Assembly (NCBI GenBank): GCA_028673005.1
Contig: CM054118.1
Location: 86,546,964-86,610,963, forward strand
Source of the DNA: Tanypteryx hageni
Taxonomy: Eukaryota > Arthropoda > Insecta > Odonata > Petaluridae
Length of the DNA: 64,000 nucleotides
Reading direction: 5' to 3'
Of the stretch, positions 13,801 to 23,399 are shown piece by piece (within the stretch, counting starts at the first letter, position 1; the number at the start of each line of letters is the position of its first letter). The notes beneath the pieces are model-generated. The model saw only the letters and a list, made by a program, of their open reading frames with translations. It did not search any database and was not told the origin of the DNA. The position numbers were made by a program, and so were the translations under genes.

Positions 13801-16800
13801 TGTCCCCCCTGGAAGAAATTTTGTCCCCCCAGGGGCACATGTATCCCCGGTTGAGACCGCTGCTTTAGGGCATATGACAGTTCAACGCGACCGATTTGAC
13901 GACGGACAATTCGGCGCCTGGAGGAAAAAGCAATAAATTTTAGTTGGGTTGAGTGGGTTGATTTCATTCTATGTATTTCCTCCTCCGGGTTGGGTTGAGA
14001 GATCGGGGGTTGGATTTTTTCCATTTCCTCCCCCAGGGTGACTTGACAGTAGAATTGCCACCTCCCCCAACCTCTCAACCCATCACGGGAGAGGAAATAG
14101 ATAGAATCCAACCCCAACCTCTCAACCCAACCCGGGGGAGGGAATAGAACCCAACCCAACTCCAGGCGCCGAATCGTTCCGGCGCCGAATCGTCCCGGCG
14201 CCGAATCGTCTCGGCGCCAAATTGTCCAGGCACCAAATTATCCTGTCGCCGAATCGGTCGTGCCGAACTGTCCCATTCCGAGTTATTTATGGAGAATAAC
14301 TCCGAAGTCGACCGGGAATCAAACCCAGGCAGGGATGTGCTGCAACCAGCTCGGTCCGACTCGCGCGAGTCTTTGATTACAACTCGGCGAGCCAGCTGTC
14401 GAAGAAACGTTTTTCGCTAACTTGTTAATATTTCGCAAATCCCTGGCCAATCCTTATGTTCTCTAAAGCGCTGTTGTCGGTTTTTTTTTGTTTGCTCTTC
14501 CCGTGCAGTCAATCACTTCAAACTTTTGGCATACTAACGATCTATAACCGTCGTTTGATTTGAAGGCCTAATTACACAGAGGCAGGAATGGTGATGCGAA
14601 CTGCTACAAATACGTTATGAGGTTTACGCACAAAAACGACATCGAACGATTTAAATTATTAGTCGTATGTGCTCTCGTCAAGTGGTCCAAGAGATGGGTG
14701 TCGCGACGGACGGGCAGATGAGATGAGCCCATTAGGCGTTCCGCTACTATCGCTTCGCTGGAAGAGAACGCGTAATAAAATAATAATACTGGTGGTACTC
14801 GCAAAAACATGGCGATTCAGTCAGAAATCTGCATGTTTAAATGCAATAAAAGCCCATTTCTCCTTATAAAATTAGGCAACTGACATTATGAATTTGTTTT
14901 TATAATTTATATGTACAATTTTAATTGCTTCTCCCTTACGAAAAATGGTAGCATTCTAGTATTCAAATAAAGGATTTTTTCTTTTGGTCAATCGTTAAAA
15001 ATGACCACATTCCACACGCAGTTTACTGAATAATAATAAACTGCAATTATTAACGTTGCAATTTATTAAGTCTGACGTTGATACAACTATAATTTCGATG
15101 CTCCATAAAAAGCGCAAAGCGAATAACGCAATTCTGTCGTCCATTTGAAGGTTTAATAGACGCTAATTCAATCGGAGCCAACAGTGCGGTTCGCAACACC
15201 CGGAAAGAGTTCGAAAAAACGATCAAATTTCGAAAAGAAACGCCTATTTCTGAGAAATTCTTCCCTGCAACATCTAAACATTGCAAGAATAAAATGTTTT
15301 ATAGTTTTCGCCGTCGAATAAAGCAGAAACGGAGAAATTTGGTCCATGTTTACGTATTTTAATGAATGAAGGAAATAAACCTTGCACCTTAAAAAAATAA
15401 AAACTCCTGTGTAAACATACGGGAAATATAATTGCCTCCTAAAGGCGAACCTGGGACACTTCTGTAAACGAAAATAGATTTCCCGGGGTCTCCTAGTTGG
15501 CAGAAACAAAATGGCGTTTACAGCATTTCTTTATGACAAACTGTTCAAGAGTTAAAAAGGGGGTGGACGGACGGACGGACAGACAGACATGGAGTAATTA
15601 TACATAAAAGATATTTTAATGTTGGCCGCCTCAATTATCAGGCGCCTTGTTTTATGAACACCCGCTAGCTGCGGGCTTATACAACGAGTAAATCGCCGAG
15701 AACTTTAAAGAAAAGCGAAACCGCGCTGAGAGAAGGTTGGCAGCATATGAAAAAACAAACCCTAAAAAGAAAAAATAACAACTGAAATGACTAATGCATG
15801 GGTGGCCAACCTGGGTCTGAACAAGAGCCGCAATATTGCAATGCACTTCACCGAAGAGCCGCAGTTAAATTTTATGAGCTGATAAAAAATATTCAACACA
15901 ATGCAGATGCTGACGCATATAATAATAATAACGAAAACTTACTCTTTTATTTGGTGAGACTTCTAGTAATCTTTGAATTCAATAATTCCCTTGCACAATA
16001 TAATCGGAAAATTACGGTATATGTAAGGCAGCCAAAGGTTTCAAGAGCAGCATATCAACTATCATAGAGCCGCATGCGGCTCCGGAGCAGCCGGTTGGCC
16101 ACCCCCGAGCTAATACAAGATCTTGACAGACTACAGACGAAGTTCGTGAGAAAATATCAAGCTAACAAGAAAAGTAAAATTCAAGAGAATTATCGAGCTC
16201 GCCTTCGACAGCTAAAAGATTCTATGGAAAACAGAAGCTCAATTCGGCTGCGACACAGCCTTCATCAGTGGTGATTCATATTAGAACCTACTTCGGTGAA
16301 TCACCGCTGGCGACTTCTGACTTCCCTAACCGTATATAGCTATTTGAGAAAACTACATGTTGTGCCCGAGTAGACTAAATGACACTTGCGGTGAAGATGA
16401 AGCAAGAACTCGACCGAATTCCATCGAAATTTTCATCTTCATGAACTGCTAAGTGCAGCTGACTACGCCGAACAAGGCGAGAATGGCGACAGTTTATATA
16501 AATGCGAAAATTTAGAGAAGTTGAAAACTCCACGTTCAGGATGAGGGATGTGGTCGCCATCGGGGCGGACAATCGGACAGCGGGAGGACGAGTGGAGTGA
16601 GGAATCATTAGACGGTCATAGACGCGCAGATATCATAATCCAGGGGTCTGCCACCTTTTCTGCATGGCGTAATTATGAATGCTTCGTAATGTGAATGCTT
16701 CGGAGGGGCCGCATTGAAAGTCACGAGAGCTTCGGCGGGCCGGATGAGTGTTTACCTCCGAAGTTATCCTGAGAGTCTGTGGTCTCATATTAGTAACAAG

Positions 16801-18964
16801 ACGATCCAAACAGAAATTACGTTGCCTATTTTCCATTTAATCATTTATTTAATACTTACATTGGTCTTAATAGTTTTCAAGTCATCGCGGATATGTAGGT
16901 CTTTGTGTTCCCAAATTTCATTATTTAGCGTTATAAAATACTACAAATACATTCGAACAGAATATTAAAATGAGCACGAGTATTTGTGCGGCAAAAATAA
17001 CGCGTGTACATATTAAAAATACACTGAATCTGAGTCCAACAATAGTTGTTGCTATGGCAACACTCGTAATGAGTGATAAAAACTGCAAAATCGCCAGTAT
17101 TTACGCGAAATTCTAAAAGATACAATCGATAAGCAAAATTCTACGATAAAAATTAGAATTTTCGTTCCTTTCCTCAGCGAATAGTACAAAACTCGCTCCG
17201 ATGTTACAAATCCAAGATATTTTATTGTGCAAGAGAAAATTACCCTGCACGATGGATTTCAGATTTCCCATGTAAATCAAATGGGAAGGATAGTTCCTGG
17301 AATCGAACCCGGGACTTCAATCTTCGCAACAAAAACTATCCTCAGGAGCTTGGCCCATGTAGCAAGAGATTTCCACCAAGTTTCGTAGTTGATTTTATAA
17401 GGTGTGTCGACAGCAAGGTCATTTCACACCCAAGTTTCGTGAATCGCTCTATTGGTTCAAAAGTTAATAGGGGGGGCGGACAGACAGACAACGACAAAAC
17501 TGTACACCTATTTCCATTATGGAAAGTAGGCTAAAAATCATATCTAGATCATTTACTAACGTTAAAAATTCATCAAAAAAGGTTTCGAGACCAAAATCTT
17601 ACTGAAAAAATACAAAATGTTCTGATAAATTGTACCGCGGGCCTCGCGGGCCGCATAAGGCGCTCTCGGGGGCCGCATCCGGCCCGCGGGCCATATGTTG
17701 CCGACCCCTGTCCTAATCTAATGCATTAGTCAAGAAAAATTACAGATCGGGGTCCGACGGGGAAGGCGCGATCTTCGGATCGCTCGCAGAAGCGTTAAAA
17801 TTGAATTTCGCACTGGATAAGGAGAAGCGGGGTTTGGTCGCACGCGCCTCTCTTTCACCTTCTCGACGACGCGAGCGACTCTCGCCATCCGCGCCTCGGC
17901 GAATCCGCGGTCTTCCGTCAATATCCTCGCACTCGCACGCTCTCAAACGCGCGACCGCCCGATGTGCATTTGTTTACACGAGCCGACCTGCCATCGAGGA
18001 GAATCCACTAATTTGATCACGAGGACTTCCGGCCGAAAGGCCGAGGCTAAGCGAGAGATTCGAAAAGCTATTATCGTCTGTGTCGCCTTCGAACCCGTCT
18101 TTTCCAACGATTCAGCAAACAAAACATTCGAGCTAACCAGAAGCGCAATTCGCACTCGGTGATTCGCCGAACGTCCACTTGTATCCGAACTCAAGACGAT
18201 TTAAAATTTAATTATTGCGAGTTAACTGTTTTTACAGAATGATATTGTCAATTCTGTCTTAAGTGTGCATCTCATCGCAATGCAGACTAGTATCGAATTG
18301 TAGCATACATTGCTCGTTCCGATGGGAACTCTTCATCGATGAAAATCGTATCCGGGCCTTCGGAAAAAGGGCCGGACGAAAGGCGATCCATGCCACCCAT
18401 TTTTGCAGAGCGGATGGAAATTCAGAAACTCCCAAATTCCAATTCAGATAACTCCAATAGCCACTAAACTGTTGGAAAAACAAGATGCGGACTTCGGTCA
18501 GAAGCCCTCGACTGACTAAGAAAAAATAACCGGGGCTATCGGAGTAAATTTGACCGAAGGATAAAAATCTGGACTACGACGACCCCTGAACGATCAAAAA
18601 TACGCGTTTACATCATGATTATCTACATCTTCCGCTATTCCGAGTTTTGAAAAGAAAGCCGTACGAAAATCACGTCGTGTAATGCGCAATTCCTGACACG
18701 AGAGAGAGATTCCTGAACCAATGTTTGGAGCGTCTCCCCAAACGGATTTCATCCGACGTGGATGCACCTGCTTCGAAGTTACCTCAAAACCGCCTGCGGG
18801 CGAGTCGGACAGACGCTATATTTTATTGATTATAACAGGAAATACGCGATCAAATTAAAAGAGAAAACAATTGGCTTACTTGGTTTCTCTTGCGGAGCAG
18901 CCGCGGTCGCCAAAGCGCACTGCAGAACGAGGAGGGCTGTGAGTCCGAACGCGAAGAAGGCCAT
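1499..18964 (-). CDS. Gene A: small secreted protein of unknown family, three coding exons (18964-18880, 2493-2296, 1653-1499)
   Basis: Splicing three minus-strand exons gives 438 nt, that is 145 residues plus a TAA stop. Residues 1-22 form a classic signal peptide (MAFFAFGLTALLVLQCALAT) with likely cleavage near residues 20-23. The mature part has an acidic/hydrophobic start (EAQFVFDILPDAGDLV), one cysteine (residue 53) followed by an Ala/Gln/Ser-rich low-complexity stretch, and a C-terminal part rich in Val and Thr ending in SLPPPA. The single mature cysteine argues against a disulfide-stabilised toxin or antimicrobial fold. Both introns are phase 1, and reading frame and GT/AG sites agree at each junction. 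I do not recognise the family; a cuticle, egg-shell or other extracellular protein is possible but is only a guess. Extra exons within the 16.4 kb first intron cannot be excluded. Confidence 0.75.
2296..2493 (-). CDS. Gene A exon 2 (internal)
   Basis: The acceptor TTCTCTAATTACAG precedes 2493 and the donor GTATGT follows 2296, both on the minus strand. The 198-nt exon begins in phase 1 (GC completing an AGC Ser codon with exon 1) and ends in phase 1 (G of a Gly codon). It encodes the EAQFVFDILPDAGD segment, a run of five serines, and an Ala-rich end. Confidence 0.75.
2940..3200 (+). repeat. Two diverged copies of a roughly 146-bp repeat
   Basis: The phrase GAATTGGCTGAACC followed by an AAAATTT-type sequence occurs near 2964 and again near 3110. 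Both copies resemble the conserved core found in the dispersed repeats near 17.4, 34.35 and 47.6 kb. Class unknown. The remaining sequence from 2514 to 4007 shows no exon I can support. Confidence 0.4.
4223..4350 (-). pseudogene. piggyBac transposase fragment: C-terminal cysteine-rich zinc-binding tail
   Basis: The minus strand reads CEHCPRNKDNKVSTRCGNCG, then FTCKDHMIMKCIECG, then a stop. The spacing of Cys pairs and a His (CxxC, CxxC, CxxxH, CxxC) matches the cysteine-rich domain that ends piggyBac transposases and binds the terminal repeats. The DDE catalytic domain is not recognisable upstream, where another repeat is inserted, so this is a relic. Confidence 0.65.
4700..5040. repeat. MITE-like repeat nested in the piggyBac element, related to the one at 32.9-33.3 kb
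   Basis: From GCACGGTCGCTTTCCGGCCC through GATTCAAGCTCACTT, AAAAGTTGCCTCC and TTTTGGTCTAAAA the sequence parallels 32935-33270 base for base with scattered differences. The block is more GC-rich than its host. Its ends are less clear than in the 33 kb copy. Confidence 0.6.
5515..5595. repeat. Purine-rich low-complexity tract
   Basis: About 80 bases almost purely of A and G with G-runs on the plus strand, inside the decayed piggyBac element. Confidence 0.5.
6068..7297. other. Intron sequence without recognisable features
   Basis: AT-rich, part of gene A intron 1. I see no exon, element end or tandem repeat. Confidence 0.4.
7298..7512. mobile_element. Possible 215-bp MITE
   Basis: The left end GGGGCCGTATTATTA is an imperfect inverse of the right end, which reads inward GGGGCCATTTTAATC. 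No clear target duplication was found, so the class is open. Confidence 0.4.
7870..7955 (+). repeat. Two-copy 43-bp tandem duplication
   Basis: Units 7870-7912 and 7913-7955 begin CCAATTACTT and CCAATTACTTC and end CCAAAATCGGT. They differ at one base, which implies a recent local duplication. Confidence 0.85.
7956..8990. other. Intron sequence without recognisable features
   Basis: Part of gene A intron 1. Open frames here are short and lack splice support or family motifs. Confidence 0.35.
9010..9420 (+). repeat. Purine-rich minisatellite of GGATGAGGGGGTGGA-type units
   Basis: About 410 bases made of 12-16 bp units combining GATGAGGGG, GATGATGGGG and GTGGAG. The plus strand is nearly free of C. 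Frequent G4-G7 runs make G-quadruplex or triplex structures plausible. Long frames across it on the minus strand (Pro/Ser/His-rich) are products of the repeat, not genes. Confidence 0.9.
9421..9960. other. Spacer between two minisatellites
   Basis: A 115-codon plus-strand frame crosses 9613-9960, but it lacks a recognisable domain or splice signals. I do not call it a gene. Confidence 0.3.
9964..10085 (+). repeat. 17-bp minisatellite, about seven copies
   Basis: The unit GAGACGTGAGGCAGAGA is repeated nearly perfectly. One unit has CGCG instead of CGTG. The array lies only about 550 bases from the 9.0-9.4 kb array. Confidence 0.9.
10758..10803. repeat. (AT)n microsatellite with ATGTAT interruptions
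   Basis: Alternating TA broken by G at two or three places. Confidence 0.9.
10978..11206. mobile_element. Non-autonomous hAT-like MITE, 229 bp
   Basis: The element starts CAGGCCGTAGCCCAGGG and ends with the inverse-like GTGACGACTCTG. Flanks are TCTCAAAT (10970-10977) and ACTCAAAC (11207-11214), matching at 6 of 8 positions as in an old 8-bp hAT duplication. Both ends carry GGGTCCCGC/GGGGCCCGC blocks. Confidence 0.55.
11284..11720 (-). mobile_element. 5'-truncated LINE 3' end, same family as the 34.6-38.0 kb element
   Basis: Read on the minus strand, a frame at 11718-11455 includes SRLSITKRSFLSRLPDLCNS, which parallels the C-terminus of the 1067-residue ORF at 34.8-38.0 kb (FRLSISQRSLFYRIPTSFNA). 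It is followed by shared 3' UTR sequence (CCAATGT.., GCTGTTTTTGG) and an (AAATA)-type tail at 11285-11303. Only the 3' end was inserted. Confidence 0.75.
11730..13310. other. Intron sequence, no supported feature
   Basis: Overlapping frames at 12314-12635 on both strands are about 95-100 codons but show no domain, codon bias or splice support. Confidence 0.3.
13315..13377. repeat. Perfect inverted repeat (22-bp arms, 19-nt loop)
   Basis: Arms 13315-13336 (TAATTCAAAAATAATGTAAC, then TT) and 13356-13377 are exact reverse complements. It may be a tiny MITE or a hairpin, but no flanking duplication settles this. Confidence 0.85.
13832..13866 (-). mobile_element. Possible hAT terminal repeat remnant
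   Basis: The minus strand begins AGCAGCGGTCTCAACCGGGG, resembling the CAGNGGTTCTCAACC termini of some hAT families. The other end could not be located. Confidence 0.35.
13876..14272. mobile_element. Fold-back element with tandem repeats in its inverted termini
   Basis: The left end (13876 on: GACAGTTCAACGCGACCGAT) is matched inversely by the right end (ATCGGTCGTGCCGAACTGTC, to 14272). A perfect inner pair ATTCGGCGCCTGGA (13909-13922) and TCCAGGCGCCGAAT (14161-14174) follows, and further inward there are imperfect inverted GGGTTGGGTTGAGAG blocks. Tandem units inside terminal repeats are typical of fold-back elements. The transposase class is unknown. Confidence 0.65.
14165..14260 (+). repeat. 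Six tandem 16-bp units inside the fold-back element
   Basis: Units run GGCGCCGAATCGTTCC, GGCGCCGAATCGTCCC, GGCGCCGAATCGTCTC and then three more diverged ones. The left arm holds about two units in inverse orientation. Confidence 0.9.
14305..14345 (-). repeat. Possible tRNA-like B-box remnant
   Basis: The minus strand reads CCTGGGTTTGATTCCCGG, close to the RNA polymerase III B box GGTTCGANTCC. No intact A box was found beside it, so it is at most a fragment of a tRNA-derived SINE. Confidence 0.3.
14420..15790. other. Intron sequence, mostly featureless
   Basis: Contains a short GGACGGACGGACAGACAGAC run (15567-15590) like those found beside several dispersed repeats here. Otherwise nothing I can support. 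Confidence 0.35.
15797..16107. mobile_element. Non-autonomous hAT-like MITE, about 311 bp
   Basis: The left end CATGGGTGGCCAACCTGGG is inverse to the right end, which reads inward CGGGGGTGGCCAACCGGC. AGAGCCGCA-type motifs repeat just inside each end. The flanks share only a CTAAT core, so the 8-bp duplication is eroded. Its TGGCCAACC terminus matches that of the autonomous hAT at 56.3-61.9 kb, which may have supplied transposase. Confidence 0.6.
16641..17710. mobile_element. Non-autonomous hAT element, 1.07 kb, with an internal retroposed repeat
   Basis: The element starts CAGGGGTCTGCCACCTT and ends inversely in GTTGCCGACCCCTG. Flanks TCATAATC (16633-16640) and TCCTAATC (17711-17718) agree at 7 of 8 bases, as expected for a hAT duplication. 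GC-rich GGGCCGCAT blocks lie near both ends. No transposase remains. Confidence 0.75.
17190..17480 (-). repeat. tRNA-like retroposed repeat, related to the one at 34.3-34.56 kb
   Basis: The minus strand contains GAAGTCCCGGGTTCGATTCC, including a perfect polymerase III B box. It is preceded by ACGAAACTTGGT and followed by AAATCCATCGTG and ACATCGGAGCGAG. The same order occurs on the plus strand at 34350-34565. A (GGGGGGCGGACAGACAGAC) run at 17470-17490 lies at one edge. It is inserted in the 16.6-17.7 kb hAT element. Confidence 0.65.
17720..18879. other. Start of gene A intron 1, CpG-rich
   Basis: Rich in CG dinucleotides between 17750 and 18400, unlike most of the window. Short overlapping frames (about 60-80 codons) occur on both strands, none with recognisable domains. 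It may belong to the promoter-proximal CpG-rich zone of gene A. Confidence 0.35.
18880..18964 (-). CDS. Gene A exon 1 (start codon and signal peptide)
   Basis: The minus strand reads GCACCATGG, a good animal start context, followed by 28 codons and the first base of a 29th. The donor GTAAGC begins at 18879. The residues are a short N-region, a Leu/Ala/Phe-rich core and an Ala-rich cleavage region. The exon is unusually GC-rich compared with exons 2 and 3. Confidence 0.75.
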
Positions 18965-19300
18965 GGTGCAACTAACCGAGAACCTCGCACTATCAGCCAC
19001 TTAAACGCTTAAACGATCCCAGAACTACCTCCGACGCAACTCCTCCCCCCCCCCCCTCCTCCCCCCCTCCGCTCACTGCAAATCCACCAAGAGGGAGCCA
19101 CTCATCTTCACTTCCCCAAGGTCGCCAGCGAGAGAGAGAGAGAGCGACCCTCCGAGGGGGCTAACATAAGCCCCTCCCCTTCAGAAGGGAATTCCCTGGC
19201 CACCGCCCCCTCCCCTACGCGCTCCTCAACACGAGTGGAGATCTGAAGGAGCGATCTTCACTCTTCAGTCGCCACACACACAAAGGGAGGTTTATTTTCC
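18965..19300 (-). promoter_or_regulatory. Putative promoter and 5' UTR of gene A
   Basis: This GC-rich stretch lies directly upstream of the gene A start on the minus strand. It contains a nearly pure C/T tract at 19040-19076 (G-rich on the coding strand) and a short (GA) run near 19131-19144. No TATA box is obvious, so a TATA-less promoter is inferred only from position and composition. Confidence 0.3.
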
Positions 19301-21090
19301 AGAAAGGTAATCGAGGATTTCCTCGTGTGTACGCGGAACGGCCTCTTTTTGTTTGGGTCCTTGAGTGCACACGCCACTACGCAGCTCGCTCGGATTCTCG
19401 GAATTGGCTCGTAAAGTGACAAACGACTCGTTTCGCAAAAGAGAAAATTTTCAATGGAATCCGCGTGGCGAAGCTAATCCGTGTTGACCGGAAACTAATT
19501 AGGATTATCGATTCGTTAGGATAGTCGAACGAGGATGAAATCCGGTAATAAATAAACTAGATTTACATAAATGGTTGTGTTGTACTTTTGACAGCGTGCG
19601 CGCAGTCTGTGGCGCAATGCATTACACAAGAATGAAAAAGTTTGTGACGTTATCTTCCTAGATCGATTGTACGTTTGCAATTAAATTGATCGGAGTTTTT
19701 CTTGCCGCTAAATTTCGAAATAGATTTTTTTAGAGTGAGTGAGGTTCGAATAGTTGATCCAATCCTTACTTACCATCTTAATAGACCAAATACGTACATA
19801 GATTCCATTTTCGCTCTGTGCAACAACAACTCGGGCGTCGATGAATTCATCAAATGCCATAGAAATCACCACAATTATCACTTTGTGGCGGAAAGCAACT
19901 GTCGCATTGCCATCCTAACTTTTTGTTGCAAAAGGTGACAATAAAATATGACTTTATATCGTCAGAAAAACCTTCACGCGACCACAGTTTCATACTGAAC
20001 GAATCGCATCTTCGCGACAAACAAAAGGTGGTAACTTAGGACAGCACGGTCCGCAGATTAAATGAACGCACAAATAGTCCAAACCAATTGCGACAAAGAA
20101 ATAAATAAGTAGTACTACATAAAAATAACTGTCACGGAATATGGTTAACAGACCCAAATTATCGATCAAATTACAAGCGAACGAAAACGCCCCAAATATT
20201 AAACAAACCTGAGAATTCAACACAAAAGTGTAAAAGCCATTGTTTCGTTGCAGTGCGTCATCTGGCAATTCAAAACAAAAACATACGCCAACGCGGAAAT
20301 AAATAAAATTAACCTCCTTTATCCGCCACGCGCCAAAGATAGATGAACATATCGTACTTACTCGCATAAAAGCCGCACTCTTTGTTTTTCAAGACTGAAG
20401 CTAAACTAAAAATTTACCTGAATGTAATCCGAAGTTGAGTTTTTGACCAGCCGATCTAAAAAATATAGTGAACTACTGAATGCAAATGAAAGAAGATACA
20501 TGCCACGATTAGCCATAAACAATCTGGAAAACTAGAAATCGCGAGTAAGTACCGTTGACTGTACATAAATATCGATAAATAATATTATTATTTATTAAGT
20601 ACTTCGTCGAATTATCTGGATCCGATAAGCAAGATATTCATATCGCGGGATATAAAGGACAATACAGCAAGAGACGCGAAAATCGCGGGATGCGCAGTTT
20701 TTGTGCAAAACACGCTCTGCACGGCTAGATGGAACTTAATCGGATAAAATGCATCATTCTTTATTTTACGACTTTAAGCGGGGCATGCAGCCAGAGTGGC
20801 GATACGCTCAGTTGAAATAGTGGAATTCAACCTTTTTTGAGGTCTTAAAACATTTTTGAAGAAATTTATATATCTTAAAGTTAACAAACTCAAATTTTAT
20901 TGTAGCGAGTCTACAAGTATATATGGACTACATGAATGTACGATGTACATGTATTTAATGCGTAAGCAATTTATATAATTTTTCAATATTATTGTTACTT
21001 TATTATCCTTTTCCTTTGAATTACATATTTTATTAACTAGCGTAATTTCCCGTCAAATATGACGGGTATGCGTGGATTAAGTATGAAATT
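19300..21090. other. Region upstream of gene A, no supported feature
   Basis: A minus-strand frame at 20367-19990 (125 codons) is hydrophobic and Cys/Phe-rich, but it lacks motifs or upstream signals and I do not call it. Confidence 0.3.
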
Positions 21091-21099
21091 TAAGGCACT

Positions 21100-21270
21100 T
21101 CCCATTCTTCCTCCTTTTCTCTCTTCCCCTTTCCCATCCATTCTCCCTCCCTCTCTGGAAAGATAGACTTCCTAGTCTCAATCTCGCCCTAATAAAGACC
21201 ATTATCTATCTCTCCCCCTCTCCCTCCTCTCTCTCCCTCCCTCTCTTCCTCAGTAACTCTCCCCCTCTCT
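21100..21270 (+). repeat. Pyrimidine-rich tract with retroposon 3' end
   Basis: A C/T-rich tract is interrupted by CTAGTCTCAATCTCGCCC followed by TAATAAAGACC. The same phrase appears inverted at 27548-27585 and 29090-29135. An AATAAA inside it and simple sequence downstream suggest the 3' end of a retroposon family. Confidence 0.5.
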
Positions 21271-21920
21271 CCCACTATTTGTTATTTTTATTATTATTGT
21301 TTTAATAAGCACTAAATGAGTGAACCATTAAAATATTACGAAAAAATGCTTCAGTAAATACAAGTAAATCAACCATTAAACATGAACACATCCAAAGAAA
21401 AAAATTAAAAACTATCTATCTTTCAGTGAGATGGTTGGGGCTGTTTTGCATAATTAGCTTGTCTATGCGTGGATGAATGTTGCCGAGTGCTTGAATAAGA
21501 CGTGGTTCCGAATTGATACGAAATCTGTTTTTGTTTTTATAGATGTCAATGCTGAGAATCCTTGTTCACATAGGTATGATAATGGGAATAGAAGTTCTGT
21601 AATAGCAGGTTCACTTAAATGTGTCAACTCCTTACAAGCTATGTGAAAAAAGTCTCCGAGGTTTGTCAAATATTATTTTTAATGAGCTGTCAGTAGACAA
21701 CTAAGAGGAATTAGCAATTTTTTTTGTTATGAAAGGATTTGTTACCTAATAATTTGTGCTGCCGACTTTCAATTTCCGGAAAGTAGGTAAGTCAAAAATA
21801 CTACACCGAGGATGATCAATTGGCGTTCATTAATACCTAACCTATGTCGCTAACAGCTACTTCGTTTTGTCAAAAAATGGTTAGAATATCGATGAGTCGT
21901 GGAAGATGATGCCGGTTGTC

Positions 21921-22179
21921 CAGCGGCGGCAAATTTGTAGGAGCGACAATTTTGTCTGATTGTCTCTAATTGAAATTATTATTTAATATTAATTAATTAG
22001 TTACAATAAATATGTAATGCACGATTAATTTGATATATAATAAAACTTATACATGTTCAGTTATAATGATTTTTAGTTACATATTTATTTCATACTAATT
22101 CGTAAGTACTGAAATAAGTTCAAATGGAGCGGCAATTATTTCAGAGCCTAGGGGCGGCAAAATCCTTAATCCGCCACTG
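21921..22179. mobile_element. hAT-like MITE, 259 bp
   Basis: The left end CAGCGGCGGCAAATTTG is inverse to the right end, which reads inward CAGTGGCGGATTAAGG. Flanks CGGTTGTC (21913-21920) and CGGTTGTA (22180-22187) match at 7 of 8 bases. The CAGTGGCGG terminus is shared with the intact hAT at 56.9-59.7 kb and the 26.7-27.2 kb MITE. Confidence 0.75.
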
Positions 22180-22627
22180 CGGTTGTATAATAGTGCATTG
22201 TTTTTCAAACTCGGGGTCGCGACCCATTACTCGAAGGGAAACACGTTCCGATTGCTTACCTCAGCACCGCAATTAGCTATTTTAGCGTCTGGGGAAAACT
22301 ACTCGAGGTTGTTAACACCACTGGTACAGATGCCTTATTTTATCGCTTGCATACGCGCAAGAAAAATACTATAATCGGCATGAATTTGAAACAAATATTA
22401 AAACTACTTTTTGTGTTCTTTAGTATATTTCGGATTATGGCATTCATCGATTAGAGAGGATGGAATACATGAAATTGAAGCGGTGTGCGCCGGCGATAAT
22501 TGTGTATACGTGGTCTGACTATAAGAATACATCCTTAAAGAAATACAAACGGTGAATAGCGTTTCATTCTGCGTGGAGAGGAAAATGTGCTAATAGTCGA
22601 ATGATAATGTGCTTCAAAGAGCGCAAG

Positions 22628-22896
22628 CAGGGGCGGCCCGAGGTATTTTGGCGCCCCGGGCGATAAACTGTGCCATAAATTTTTGCAAATGTAAGATATT
22701 TTTAAAATAACATGTTCATTTATTCAATGCTCCGCTAAATAATTGATAATGAAAAGTAATCTAAATTCCCGCCTGTTCCGTAATATAAATTGGTATCCAA
22801 CATTAGTTCACGTGCAAATAATGTAGTTAAATGATCGGATTAGCCCCCCCAATACTTTGGCGCCACCCGGTTCGCCCGTACCTCGGGTCGGCCCTG
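22628..22896. mobile_element. hAT-like MITE, 269 bp, perfect 8-bp target duplication
   Basis: The element starts CAGGGGCGGCCCGAGGTA and ends inversely in TACCTCGGGTCGGCCCTG. Both flanks are AGCGCAAG (22620-22627 and 22897-22904). GGCGCC blocks follow inside each end. The perfect duplication implies relatively recent insertion. Confidence 0.88.
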
Positions 22897-22904
22897 AGCG
22901 CAAG

Positions 22905-23395
22905 TGACACATTTTCATGAAGAAGCTATCGGCCGCGGTCCTTCGGACGCCCCCTCCGGACCCCTTGGGCAGAAAAGCCGTTACGGTGGACACGGGAGAA
23001 AGGGTCGCGCTAATTCCGTCGCCATGGCGATAATGGGAGGGAATTCGTTCCACGCGGAAGAATTCCCAATTGCGTTCGGAATGGTGAAAACCCAGAGAGA
23101 GGAAAGGTTTGACTGAAATTTGGAGGCCAAAGCGAACGACCATTCGGCTCCGACTCCCTCCATTAAGGACGCACATGCGCGCGCGTTCACATTCGGGAGC
23201 GCATTAGCTGACGTCATCTCCCAAAGGCTATTCGTCGAACCCAGAGTATTGAGGCAGGTGTTGCAAATGCACTCGACTGGAATTGCCAAGAAAATTAACC
23301 TGTGCCCGCGAATTCCTTGCGTTTGAAAGAATTAAGCCAAGTTTCCGTAAATATCGACATACTTTAGCTACTGAGGAGCGGACTGCGAGACACCA
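22905..23395. other. GC-richer spacer, no supported gene
   Basis: Overlapping frames of 60-122 codons on both strands contradict each other and carry no domains. Confidence 0.3.
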
Positions 23396-23399
23396 ACTG

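Noticed and set aside
13647..14159. A 170-codon minus-strand frame
   Set aside because: It runs through the fold-back element and repeats of GGGTTGGGTTGAGAG, and its Gly/Trp/Pro composition reflects the repeat.
20000..20367. A hydrophobic 125-codon frame that could be a membrane protein
   Set aside because: AT-rich sequence often gives hydrophobic frames. There is no splice, promoter or homology support.
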